Position numbers and translations under genes: made by a program. From NCBI GenBank assembly GCA_035610835.1, contig CM069457.1, positions 15,966,149 through 16,030,148 on the forward strand: 64,000 nucleotides of DNA, written 5' to 3'. Each line of letters begins with the position of its first letter. Position 1 is the stretch's first letter. Below are positions 1 through 11,300 of this stretch, piece after piece. This DNA is from Ophiura sarsii (lineage: Eukaryota > Echinodermata > Ophiuroidea > Amphilepidida > Ophiuridae). Below the pieces are notes generated by a model, which was given only the letters and a program-made list of their open reading frames with translations, was not told the origin of the DNA and searched no databases.

Positions 1-22
1 GGTTCAAATCCTGGATGGGCAA
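1..22 (+). tRNA. tRNA-Ile-like sequence, 3' end only
   Basis: The window opens inside the T-arm (GGTTCAAATCC) of the monomer's tRNA-Ile-like sequence. Acceptor 3' strand and discriminator follow to position 22. Confidence 0.55.
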
Positions 23-749
23 TTTCTTTTACTGACTATCATTTATAATTTGTGGAGTAAGAAGAAACATTTACTCATCATCCAACCATGTCCAACTATT
101 GTTTTTCCAATTATTTTCAAATATTTCCAAAAAATAAATGCCGACAGTTTTGAAAAAAAATGTGTAAGAAAAAAGAGTAATATTTGAAAAAGCCATAAAA
201 TAAGGGTTTGTGAATAACGTGTCGGGAAAAAATACCAGCAATTTCAAAATGTTCAAAATAAATTCCAAAAACTGTAGGCAAAAACACCCTTTGACAATTT
301 GAGCCAAAAAATATTGGTTAATATTAATATGTGGAAATGTAGAACTAAATCCAAATGTAGTTTTTCAAAAATTCTTTTGAATAAAAACAGCCCAAAAAGT
401 GTACGTATAGGCCTATGAACATTCGAGCAGAAAAAAAGGGTTTTGAAAAAAGGTGTTTTTCTTGCATTTTTTCTTGGTGATTATTGGGCCGGGGGATTCA
501 TCGTCCCTTTGCAACACAAGTGATGCAAAACAACAACCGCAAATAAAAAAAATACATAATAACAGATGGGCATATGAATAATGAGCATCTATTATTATAT
601 TACAACCCGTTAATGCAATACGAAAGATAGCTGTCGAATTTGTCAAACAGAAGTTACTGCTATCTACTGAAGATAGTTATTTACAAGTAGGCCTAAGTTG
701 TTTTACAATTATTTGTGTTACTTTCAACCCTATATATAGATTCCGTTAC

Positions 750-811
750 TTTTAGATACTCTTTTGCATATCTAACAATACATGAATAACTCTCGTAGGA
801 GTATCTGAAAA
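750..811. other. Second hairpin of the monomer
   Basis: TTTTAGATACTC (750-761) pairs with GAGTATCTGAAAA (799-811) with a single bulged base; the spacer is 37 nt. It is retained in all copies of this part of the monomer. Smaller CTATCT/AGATAG stems with 5-nt loops occur at about 661-677 and 1966-1982. Confidence 0.6.
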
Positions 812-2005
812 CGCCACATTATGCATTGCAATAATGGCCAATTATTATACATCTTCGAAATGCATTAGTTAGTATAGGGAATTGGTTTCACTGAACGTTC
901 CCGTATTAAATGAATGTCTTTATTTAAAAAAAATACTGGGGATGCCAAGCCTATGGTCCCCTGCCAAATACTGTGCAATTTGAGATACATGTAACATTTA
1001 GTTTTTGAGATGTGATAGAAAAACCAAATTTAGATGATTTGTTTTTGCAATCTGCGTATATAATCTTGGAAAAAAGTCCTTGGAACGCGAACGCTGAGCT
1101 GAGCACACGTGCTGGGTATTGTGTGCATGTATTGATACTTAGTGTCTTCTGTTATAAACGGAAATTGTTCAAATGAGCTTTTTACTTCCCCACCCCCCAT
1201 CGATCAATGTTGGGACACTCTGGCAAGCTGCAGGAGCCACTGGCCTTGGTCAACATTGTACGAGGGAGTGGGGGTGACACTTGTCCGTTAATCACACGCA
1301 AGTGTTCCAAGACTTTTTTCCAGGATTGTATAAGAGGAATGCAAAATATTTGATCTAAATTTGGTTTTTCTGTCATAAATCAAAAACCGAATGTCGTATG
1401 AATCTCATATTACACACGATTTGAGTAAACAATAGGGGCATCACAAATATAATAAAAATGATGACAGGGAATTAATTTTATTTAGGGAGTGGTCACTGAA
1501 AACAATTATGTATGTCATATTTAACTACAATTTGACCCGTTTCTTGATCCCGCGCGTAATAATCTGATGTTTATAAATCAATAAATCAAAAGTATAAAGT
1601 TCTTGCTGAGAAATTAACATGTTTATACTTTTAATAATGTTATCACATTGCCTATTTGTTTGTTATTTGAAATATGAAACTATACATTTACACTTTCCAC
1701 GCGACAGGTGTCTGCAGACGACAATCCAAAATTGCACAAAATGTTTCAAAAACGTCAAAATTATTGAATGTCATTTTACCAATATTTGGAATCACCTTAT
1801 GAAATGCATTCAAATAAGTACAAACGTGCCTATTATTAGTTCAGTTATCCTTGAGATAGACGTAAAAGTTAGACAAATCTGTTTTGTACCGTGGTTAAAC
1901 CAATAGCCGCGTTGAAAGTGTTAACATTTGCCGAGCAGTAAACGTTTATTTGCAATACTATTCCTATCTATTGAAGATAGCTCATAACAGAAAAAAAGGA
2001 AAAAA

Positions 2006-2099
2006 GCCACGCCATGAAAGCGACTCGAACCAACGCCAAGCAGGCTATGAACAGATAAAGGGTGCCAACGAACGCTCCTATCCACTCGGCCAAGCGGTC
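2006..2099 (-). pseudogene. tRNA-Leu/Ser-like pol III module (one per monomer)
   Basis: Read on the - strand, TGGCCGAGTGGATAGG (2092 down) is an A box in a D-arm context typical of tRNA-Leu/Ser, and GGTTCGAGTCG (2031-2021) is a B box with one mismatch. About 49 nt separate them, the spacing of class II tRNAs. A T run (TTTTTT) follows at 2005-2000. The T stem, anticodon stem and acceptor do not pair well, so this is a relic or a SINE head rather than a tRNA gene. The same module lies at 4778-4871, 14521-14614, 17303-17396, 20076-20169, 22859-22952, 25633-25726, 28405-28498, 31177-31270, 33949-34042, 36721-36814, 46107-46200 and 48878-48971. Confidence 0.5.
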
Positions 2100-2409
2100 A
2101 GTGCTTACACAAGCGTGGATTTGTTTTATTATACATGTTATAGTAATGCATTATTGCAAAGTGTCACACACTTTACAACAGTTTACCATCAGTTTACCAT
2201 TGGGACATTTTGCTTAAAATAGGCAATTAAACGGTTTTTTCATACTGCCTTTGAGTTATCAAGATATACATATGTGTTAGCTATACCAATCATGCATGTT
2301 GTAACTCCGAAATATAAGCCGCATTGGTCACATCTACGCATTTTGATAACAGTTTACCATTTAAAACGAAAACAAAATATGTATAATAATATTATACTAT
2401 AGAAACGAC

Positions 2410-2453
2410 GGTAAAGTGTTCAATGAACACGCGTTTCAAGTCAACACTTTACC
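2410..2453. other. Perfect 11-bp hairpin in each monomer
   Basis: GGTAAAGTGTT (2410-2420) and AACACTTTACC (2443-2453) are exact reverse complements around a 22-nt spacer that itself contains the near-palindrome TGAACACGCGTTTCA. The right arm starts a run of three ACTTTACCAT words (2447-2481), and more TTTACCAT words lie at about 2182, 2193 and 2352. The structure recurs in every monomer (for example 5182-5225, 37124-37167). Confidence 0.75.
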
Positions 2454-2719
2454 ATGCACTTTACCATACACTTTACCATTACGGTCCCAACTCGTCTGAT
2501 GATTTCTTTGTGAATAAAGCTAAATTCATTTATCGCAGCGCTATTTTAATCAATAAATACAATAAAATATACTACTTAAATGGTTTATTTATGTATTCAC
2601 GTATATTATATATTACTTAAATGGTTTATGTATTCACTTATTTAGTTGTTTGGGTTGTTTTTGAGGATGAGATTGAACTGAAGGCCTATAGATAATATTA
2701 TCGTCGTGCTTACTCATCT

Positions 2720-2795
2720 GACTCATTAGCTCAGTTGACTAGAGCGCTGGTCTATAACCATCCAGAGGTCCCAGGTTCAAATCCTGGATGGGCAA
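2720..2795 (+). tRNA. tRNA-Ile(UAU)-like sequence, probable pseudogene
   Basis: The block TAGCTCAGTTGACTAGAGCG is a tRNA D-arm with A box, and CCAGG-TTCAAAT-CCTGG is a perfect T-arm with a consensus B box (GGTTCAAATCC). The layout and the ATGGGC 3' acceptor resemble metazoan tRNA-Ile. The anticodon loop would be CTATAAC, giving anticodon UAU. Two extra bases lie between loop and 3' strand (CATCCAG instead of ACCAG). The acceptor GACTCAT/ATGGGCA lacks pairing at its two outermost positions. TTTCTTTT directly after the 3' end (2796-2803) can act as a pol III terminator. I infer a damaged tRNA or tRNA-derived pol III unit, possibly still transcribed but unlikely to be charged normally. Confidence 0.6.
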
Positions 2796-5554
2796 TTTCT
2801 TTTACTGACTATCATTTATAATTTGTGGAGTAAGAAGAAACATTTACTCATCATCCAACCATGTCCAACTATTGTTTTTCCAATTATTTTCAAATATTTC
2901 CAAAAAATAAATGCCGACAGTTTTGAAAAAAAATGTGTAAGAAAAAAGAGTAATATTTGAAAAAGCCATAAAATAAGGGTTTGTGAATAACGTGTCGGGA
3001 AAAAATACCAGCAATTTCAAAATGTTCAAAATAAATTCCAAAAACTGTAGGCAAAAACACCCTTTGACAATTTGAGCCAAAAAATATTGGTTAATATTAA
3101 TATGTGGAAATGTAGAACTAAATCCAAATGTAGTTTTTCAAAAATTCTTTTGAATAAAAACAGCCCAAAAAGTGTACGTATAGGCCTATGAACATTCGAG
3201 CAGAAAAAAAGGGTTTTGAAAAAAGGTGTTTTTCTTGCATTTTTTCTTGGTGATTATTGGGCCGGGGGATTCATCGTCCCTTTGCAACACAAGTGATGCA
3301 AAACAACAACCGCAAATAAAAAAATACATAATAACAGATGGGCATATGAATAATGAGCATCTATTATTATATTACAACCCGTTAATGCAATACGAAAGAT
3401 AGCTGTCGAATTTGTCAAACAGAAGTTACTGCTATCTACTGAAGATAGTTATTTACAAGTAGGCCTAAGTTGTTTTACAATTATTTGTGTTACTTTCAAC
3501 CCTATATATAGATTCCGTTACTTTTAGATACTCTTTTGCATATCTAACAATACATGAATAACTCTCGTAGGAGTATCTGAAAACGCCACATTATGCATTG
3601 CAATAATGGCCAATTATTATACATCTTCGAAATGCATTAGTTAGTATAGGGAATTGGTTTCACTGAACGTTCCCGTATTAAATGAATGTCTTTATTTAAA
3701 AAAAATACTGGGGATGCCAAGCCTATGGTCCCCTGCCAAATACTGTGCAATTTGAGATACATGTAACATTTAGTTTTTGAGATGTGATAGAAAAACCAAA
3801 TTTAGATGATTTGTTTTTGCAATCTGCGTATATAATCTTGGAAAAAAGTCCTTGGAACGCGAACGCTGAGCTGAGCACACGTGCTGGGTATTGTGTGCAT
3901 GTATTGATACTTAGTGTCTTCTGCTATAAACGGAAATTGTTCAAATGAGCTTTTTACTTCCCCACCCCCCATCGATCAATGTTGGGACACTCTGGCAAGC
4001 TGCAGGAGCCACTGGCCTTGGTCAACATTGTACGGGGGAGTGGGGGTGACACTTGTCCGTTAATCACACGCAAGTGTTCCAAGACCTTTTTCCAGGATTG
4101 TATAAGAGGAATGCAAAATATTTGATCTAAATTTGGTTTTTCTGTCATAAATCAAAAACCGAATGTCGTATGAATCTCATATTACACACGATTTGAGTAA
4201 ACAATAGGGGCATCACAAATATAATAAAAATGATGACAGGGAATTAATTTTATTTAGGGAGTGGTCACTGAAAACAATTATGTATGTCATATTTAACTAC
4301 AATTTGACCCGTTTCTTGATCCCGCGCGTAATAATCTGATGTTTATAAATCAATAAATCAAAAGTATAAAGTTCTTGCTGAGAAATTAACATGTTTATAC
4401 TTTTAATAATGTTATCACATTGCCTATTTGTTTGTTATTTGAAATATGAAACTATACATTTACACTTTCCACGCGACAGGTGTCTGCAGACGACAATCCA
4501 AAATTGCACAAAATGTTTCAAAAACGTCAACATTATTGAATGTCATTTTACCAATATTTGGAATCACCTTATGAAATGCATTCAAATAAGTACAAACGTG
4601 CCTATTATTAGTTCAGTTATCCTTGAGATAGACATAAAAGTTAGACAAATCTGTTTTGTACCGTGGTTAAACCAATAGCCGCGTTGAAAGTGTTAACATT
4701 TGCCGAGCAGTAAACGTTTATTTGCAATACTATTCCTATCTATTGAAGATAGCTCATAACAGAAAAAAAGGAAAAAAGCCACGCCATGAAAGCGACTCGA
4801 ACCAACGCCAAGCAGGCTATGAACAGATAAAGGGTGCCAACGAACGCTCCTATCCACTCGGCCAAGCGGTCAGTGCTTACACAAGCGTGGATTTGTTTTA
4901 TTATACATGTTATAGTAATGCATTATTGCAAAGTGTCACACACTTTACAACAGTTTACCATCAGTTTACCATTGGGACATTTTGCTTAAAATAGGCAATT
5001 AAACGGTTTTTTCATACTGCCTTTGAGTTATCAAGATATACATATGTGTTAGCTATACCAATCATGCATGTTGTAACTCCGAAATATAAGCCGCATTGGT
5101 CACATCTACGCATTTTGATAACAGTTTACCATTTAAAATGAAAACAAAATATGTATAATAATATTATACTATAGAAACGACGGTAAAGTGTTCAATGAAC
5201 ACGCGTTTCAAGTCAACACTTTACCATGCACTTTACCATACACTTTACCATTACGGTCCCAACTCGTCTGATGATTTCTTTGTGAATAAAGCTAAATTCA
5301 TTTATCGCAGCGCTATTTTAATCAATAAATACAATAAAATATACTACTTAAATGGTTTATTTATGTATTCACGTATATTATATATTACTTAAATAAGTTA
5401 AATGGTTTATGTATTCACTTATTTAGTTGTTTGGGTTGTTTTTGAGGATGAGATTGAACTGAAGGCCTATAGATAATATTATCGTCGTGCTTACTCATCT
5501 GACTCATTAGCTCAGTTGACTAGAGCGCTGGTCTATAACCATCCAGAGGTCCCA
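2774..5554 (+). repeat. Satellite monomer 2
   Basis: 2781 bp. It has an extra 9-bp ATAAGTTAA-type insertion near 5392, shared only with monomer 3, and CAACATT instead of CAAAATT near 4529. GTTATAAAC of other copies is GCTATAAAC near 3922. Confidence 0.95.
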
Positions 5555-5576
5555 GGTTCAAATCCTGGATGGGCAA
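5501..5576 (+). tRNA. tRNA-Ile(UAU)-like sequence, probable pseudogene
   Basis: Monomer 2/3 copy; identical to the copy at 2720. Confidence 0.58.
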
Positions 5577-5879
5577 TTTCTTTTACTGACTATCATTTAT
5601 AATTTGTGGAGTAAGAAGAAACATTTACTCATCATCCAACCATGTCCAACTATTGTTTTTCCAATTATTTTCAAATATTTCCAAAAAATAAATGCCGACA
5701 GTTTTGAAAAAAAATGTGTAAGAAAAAAGAGTAATATTTGAAAAAGCCATAAAATAAGGGTTTGTGAATAACGTGTCGGGAAAATTACCAGCAATTTCAA
5801 AATGTTCAAAATAAATTCCAAAAACTGTAGGCATAAACACCCTTTGACAATTTGAGCCAAAAAATATTGGTTAATATTA
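5555..5879 (+). repeat. Satellite monomer 3, left part
   Basis: First 325 bp of a monomer, cut at TTAATATTA by the element at 5880-12840. It has private changes (GGGAAAATTACC near 5779, GGCATAAAC near 5831) that shift a short ORF. Confidence 0.95.
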
Positions 5880-6716
5880 TTACCACCTGACACCATAAGA
5901 TAGGATAGACAAGAACCAATATGTAGCGGAGTCTCTGTGCGACTCATTAAAAGGTTGCATTTATTTTAAATTGCATTCATAATAGATCAGTTGGCATTTT
6001 ATATATTTCGCCACACATGCACGGAAAAGTTTCAATGCCAATTGCCGCCAGGAAGGATCCACGGCCCAAAGTGTGAAATTATAATTCAGATACATAAATT
6101 AATTCATTTATATGAGGAATTCCACTCTGGAAAGACACCTTATCTGAAATTAAGTGTGAATTTGCCAAATTAGAAGAGATGAGATCAAATGTTCTCCCTT
6201 ACCACCATGCACGGAAAAGTTTCAATGCCAATTGCCGCCAGGAAGGATCCACGGCCCAAAGTGTGAAATTATAATTCAGATACATACATTAATTCATTTA
6301 TGAGGAATTCCACTCGTGGAAGACACCTTCTCTGAAATTAAGTGTGAATTTGTGAAATTAGAAGAGATGAGATCCGCAAGGTTGAAATTTTCTCACTTAC
6401 CATCGTACCGAATTATAACACATGGAATTTCCCTGAGTTTGATCAATCAAATTGTAAATGCGCTTCTTGGCGCCATCCTTCAAATTAGTAAACAATTCAC
6501 GCATTGTCTTTCACAAATTTTCATAATAATCACGCATTTTCTTACCAAATCACAATTTTTCTTATGAATATAACTTTATCAACTGCTATAGCCGATAATA
6601 CATTTATCGTGATTGGTAATTAATATTTTCAATTGATCTTATAGCTGACATTCAAATATTTTATCTAGTTATACTAAATAATCTTTCATTTTGAATTGCA
6701 AAGACAAAGAGCATGC
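5880..6716 (-). repeat. Element terminal block B2 (837 bp)
   Basis: Matches 7059-7895 at a constant offset of 1179 bp with about three visible substitutions. It contains an internal ~170-bp direct duplication with 190-bp period (6016-6186 and 6206-6374; counterparts 7195-7365 and 7385-7553), recognisable by CATGCACGGAAAAG. Confidence 0.85.
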
Positions 6717-6790
6717 ACTGCCCCTCACTCTGGTGAGGAACCAATAGTTAGCCCCCATCCCCCTCATTCAAAATCGGGAGGGAGGGAGGG
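6717..6790. other. 74-bp spacer between B2 and A2
   Basis: GC-richer sequence with a GGGAGGGAGGGAGGG-type run at its right end, present only in this position. In the other arrangement the same flanks are separated by 4.7 kb. Confidence 0.7.
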
Positions 6791-7057
6791 AAAAATTTTC
6801 TCCTTTTCTTTACGAAACAGGAGCAAAAATAATACAACCTTTCTGTCGAACAGCACAGAAATTATGACATAGAAACGTGCCACAAAAACTGGTCTCTCCC
6901 CCGGAGAGGGATAAACTACGCGTCACTGAGCAAGAATAGACCTGGTCTATGAAACCAGATGCGGCAAACAAAAGGCCCAAAAAGCGATCGCGGCATAGTC
7001 CATTTTATAGTGCGGGTGGTAAAATGAATTTGCTTTCACAAGCTCGCGCAAATTCTG
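6791..7057 (-). repeat. Element block A2 (267 bp)
   Basis: Matches 12574-12840 with one visible change (AGCTCGCGC versus AGCTGGCGC). Contains the inverted word TTACCACC near its right end, echoing the TTACCACC start of the B blocks. Confidence 0.85.
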
Positions 7058-7058
7058 A

Positions 7059-7895
7059 TTACCACCTGACACCGTAAGATAGGATAGACAAGAACCAATA
7101 TGTAGCGGAGTCTCTGTGCGACTCATTAAAAGGTTGCATTTATTTTAAATTGCATTCATAATAGATCAGTTGGCATTTTATATATTTCGCCACACATGCA
7201 CGGAAAAGTTTCAATGCCAATTGCCGCCAGGAAGGATCCACGGCCCAAAGTGTGAAATTATAATTCAGATACATAAATTAATTCATTTATATGAGGAATT
7301 CCACTCTGGAAAGACACCTTATCTGAAGTTAAGTGTGAATTTGCCAAATTAGAAGAGATGAGATCAAATGTTCTCCCTTACCACCATGCACGGAAAAGTT
7401 TCAATGCCAATTGCCGCCAGGAAGGATCCACGGCCCAAAGTGTGAAATTATAATTCAGATACATACATTAATTCATTAATGAGGAATTCCACTCGTGGAA
7501 GACACCTTCTCTGAAATTAAGTGTGAATTTGTGAAATTAGAAGAGATGAGATCCGCAAGGTTGAAATTTTCTCACTTACCATCGTACCGAATTATAACAC
7601 ATGGAATTTCCCTGAGTTTGATCAATCAAATTGTAAATGCGCTTCTTGGCGCCATCCTTCAAATTAGTAAACAATTCACGCATTGTCTTTCACAAATTTT
7701 CATAATAATCACGCATTTTCTTACCAAATCACAATTTTTCTTATGAATATAACTTTATCAACTGCTATAGCCGATAATACATTTATCGTGATTGGTAATT
7801 AATATTTTCAATTGATCTTATAGCTGACATTCAAATATTTTATCTAGTTATACTAAATAATCTTTCATTTTGAATTGCAAAGACAAAGAGCATGC
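7059..7895 (-). repeat. Element block B1 (837 bp)
   Basis: Second copy of the 837-bp block. It follows A2 directly (ATTCTG-A-TTACCACC), the junction expected of a split direct repeat or a circular intermediate. Confidence 0.85.
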
Positions 7896-8032
7896 CAAAC
7901 AAGTTTTTGACTTTGTCCTGACAAAAAGGGAAAACTTGACAAAACGGGGGGGGGGGGGTAAAAAAAATGACCCCTCATACTATTTGGCTTCCGGGTTTGC
8001 GTTAAAGTGACACAATGCAGCTTGCCAATTCT

Positions 8033-8341
8033 CTAACAGACATTGCTTGCCTTTTCAGGGGGGTGTACCCCGTCATAAATGAACATGGAGTGCAAATCAC
8101 AGTTTTGAAAGTAATGAGAGTGCTTAATGAAGCAAGCGTTGTTGGGCATAGCACGGCAAACTTTGTGAGCATATTTATTGATGTTGAATGCACATCTCTT
8201 GCCTGCATTACGGGATGCCTCATTCAGATAGAAAGCTCGGTATAAAATCATGAGAGTAAAACCAATGACAGTTATATAAATCCACACGATGGCCATAAAG
8301 TACGTCATCAAATATGTACCATATTGTTGCCAGTAATCCAT
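8033..8341 (-). pseudogene. SGNH-hydrolase C-terminal fragment
   Basis: A 102-codon open frame. Residues 85-95 read SMFIYDGVHPP, and DGVH (90-93) has the D-x-x-H spacing of the last catalytic block of SGNH/GDSL hydrolases. Residues 20-30 (WIYITVIGFTL) fit the preceding core beta strand, and 40-80 (NEASR to HYFQNC) a helix and strand before the catalytic block. The nucleophile GDS block and the N-terminal half are missing, and a stop closes the frame nine residues after the motif, so it is partial or broken. SGNH-type domains are known as extra modules in CR1-type LINEs and in some Ngaro/DIRS tyrosine-recombinase elements. Its place just before B1 on the coding strand of the element agrees with the latter. 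Assignment is by motif only. Confidence 0.5.
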
Positions 8342-11300
8342 TGGAATTTACACATTTTGCACACCTGAGTTAAATTACAAGGGTGAAATTCAAAAATGAA
8401 TGGTATATTTCACACAATTAAATGAGGTGTACCTGACGTGTCGCCATTCGTGGATAGATACCGGGGTTAACCCCCATTATTATCAGATTTCACTGGCTAA
8501 AATCATGACTAGTAAGTTCATGTGGCACAATTTGAAATCACTGTGCATACTCAGAATTGTCTGAATGACGTTAACACTCATGGTAACAAGCATTTCCAAT
8601 TGTTCTTGATACACATACCTATATTACGGTCTCCGAGTGGTCGTTGAATCGAAACTTGAGTTAAAACGCCAGAGTCCGTGCTGAAAAACTCAGCAGCAAG
8701 TCCCAACTCATTTATTCGTCCTAAGCTAGAATTAGAATGCATTTTCTAATGAGCTATAAGGATCCGAGTTACTTCCGTTGGGGATCGAACACCGGAAAAC
8801 ACTGATCAAACCGCCGACTATCTCCGCGATACTCGAATATCGTGCATACCTGTATGGTATGTCCCATATTACCATATTAAAGCGACGAAACCCTTGGATC
8901 CATGTGTCGCCAACATATTTGATCAATGTATTTTACGATAAGACGATGCCAATGTGAGCTTCATTGTGCTCACTGTTTCGGCTATTGATGCTATCTGTTC
9001 ATTGAGGATAGCCACTTTCCCGACCGACAGCGCCCCGGATGACGGAGAATGTATAGGCGGATCTTTTAGGCATTTGAACTGAGGCTAATTGACTGCGGTA
9101 TCGTGATCGACAGTCAAATCATAAATCATCGGATTTGTTTGTTTCACTGATATGAAAGCAGTGAATTCAACCTGCATATATATTGTACCCAGACGAATCA
9201 CGAAGGCCATTTATATGCCCACTTACATTGGTGATGTCGTCGTCATTGGTACAGGTGACGTAAAAAAAACGGTGCCTTGGCCGGATGCGAATCTTTTAAC
9301 CGTACTCACTCACTGTATAAATGTATTGCTGTACAATGTACAAGTGCTCTGCACTTTACTCCGTCAGGTATCAAATGTTGTTTACGGTAATAAAGATCGC
9401 TGCCCCGGAAGATGCATGCTACAGGCCGGATACCCCGCCTAAGCCAAAGGCCTACTGGAGGAGAAACACAGGTGGGATGCCGAAATATACACCATTCATG
9501 GCAGCCACTTCTGAGTTCTACTACTTCTTTCCCTGAAAAGAATCGAAAAGGAAAACAGCAGGAGCAGATCTAGAGAGTACATTCATAACCACAGTTTTAA
9601 ACAAAGGCATATCATATAATACTATAATTCCTTGAATGATCGAGGCCCTGTGATCTGATAATGTAAGGCCTTAGAAAGTGTCGATCCAATTTATTGTAAA
9701 TGAGCAAATGAGTCATTATATTAATAATTATATCATGTATGTATACGTAACGCCTGTTATCGCTGAGTTCATATATCTAATAATGTTCAACTGCCACTCC
9801 CGAAGGCCCGTTGATAGCACAACTTACAAGCAGCAAGCAACACCCCATTTATCGTTAACGTAAAACAACCCTACCATGATCATGACGACATTGCCGAATA
9901 CCCCCGTAAAACATGTCACAAAATCAAAGTCAAACTGCAGAGTAGAAATTGTAAATGATATTATTGACATAATGATTTGTCTTGGCGACAATGGACAATG
10001 GAACTATTATTACTACTAATGTCATGTGCACGACAGCTTGCGCAGCCATGCAAGTAAAAAGTTCAGAATCAAACGATACTGCGTGTAATTTCTAAGTTAA
10101 TTAACATGCAGGAGTAACCCATATGTCTGAAAGAGCCACAGATCTAGCTTTGGTCGAATAATTATGAACCAAGCATATTATTATTATAGTGAGTTCATCG
10201 AAGAGCGATCAATTGGTGCCTATACACAACACTGTCCAATGCATAAGGAGAGTCTTATTGTTATAATACACACATATACCCGTAGCAGCTATGACTTGTG
10301 TACCAATTCAGAGAGAACAATATCGAACCACTTGCGCATTATTTGAAATCAAAAGGCATTGAAATCGTCACCTGTGATTCCGGCATATGATAAAAACACA
10401 AAGCCGAAAAATGATTATTATTATGGCCCTATTATTTTTATAAATTTATTTTTTATTTTATATTTAAAAGTAAAAAACTTCCCCCACAATACGTAAACTC
10501 GGTGATCAAGGACAATACAGTGTAGAGTTGAAAGCAAAATAGTAACATACCAACAGCATCACTAGTCTAATTAAAGGCTGACATGCAGGATGGCTGACAA
10601 AACATAGCCTTCCATACTCAAATTTCATGACAAAACAAAACTTTATGATATTTAAATACAACCCCCGGAACTCCAGTCTGACGGCGCAAAAGATAATAGA
10701 CATGACATAGTCAGACTACCACAATATCACTGCAATTTGAATCTAGATGAAACTATATTGGACTAACATTAAGGAATCATCGCCATCCGGATATGGAGAA
10801 CTCGTATTGGATAAATTATCACATCAATTGAATAGGTACTCGGCAGCAGTAGGAATGTAAATGAAACATAATATCGAGGTACAACCTGGATTTTAGTGAA
10901 AGTGAATCATGTTAACTTAATATTATCTATTATGGCCATATTCCATTATAAACTGATTCCAAGACCCCATCGATATATTCGACAAAAAAAAATAGACTCC
11001 TCTCTAAGTGAAGTGAATGGAACGTCTGGGTGACGTCAGTGGAAGAATCGTCTCGGATGGATCGACTATAGATCAAGAGATCGCCAACATATTATAACTG
11101 CCACTAGCCGAAAGACCAAAAGAACCGACCACAGGCTTCGTATCCCACCGGATCCCAGAATTATTTTATTTATTATTTTTAATTTTTACGGCAATGTAGG
11201 CCATTGGATTGGATGCGTCATCCAAATAAAATCATGATCGTATAATAATCATAGACTATTAGTTTACACCGTGACACGCCTACGCCCAATCGAATGAACT

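Larger units (their letters stand above)
1..2773 (+). repeat. Satellite monomer 1
   Basis: 2773 bp, phased to start at the T-arm of the tRNA-Ile-like sequence. It carries AAAATT near 1757 and ACGTAAAAG near 1860, a combination shared with monomers 5 and 6 rather than with its neighbour. Confidence 0.95.

Noticed and set aside
71..307. - strand 78-codon ORF rich in F, L and I (MAQIVKG...)
   Set aside because: AT-rich DNA read as hydrophobic codons; the frame is altered in monomers 3 and 6 without sign of selection.
1619..1906. 95-codon ORF starting MFILLIML, repeated in every monomer
   Set aside because: It recurs because the DNA recurs. The differences between copies that I can see (K/N, V/I, F/I) all change the amino acid, and it lacks any recognisable domain.
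1950..2222. 90-codon ORF starting MQYYSYL
   Set aside because: It runs through the - strand tRNA-like module and is broken by a one-base change in the A run in monomers 9-13.
9321..9536. 71-codon ORF with a proline-rich stretch (PPKPKAYWRRNTGG)
   Set aside because: No signal peptide, family or homologous repeat seen; isolated within the decayed interior of the element.
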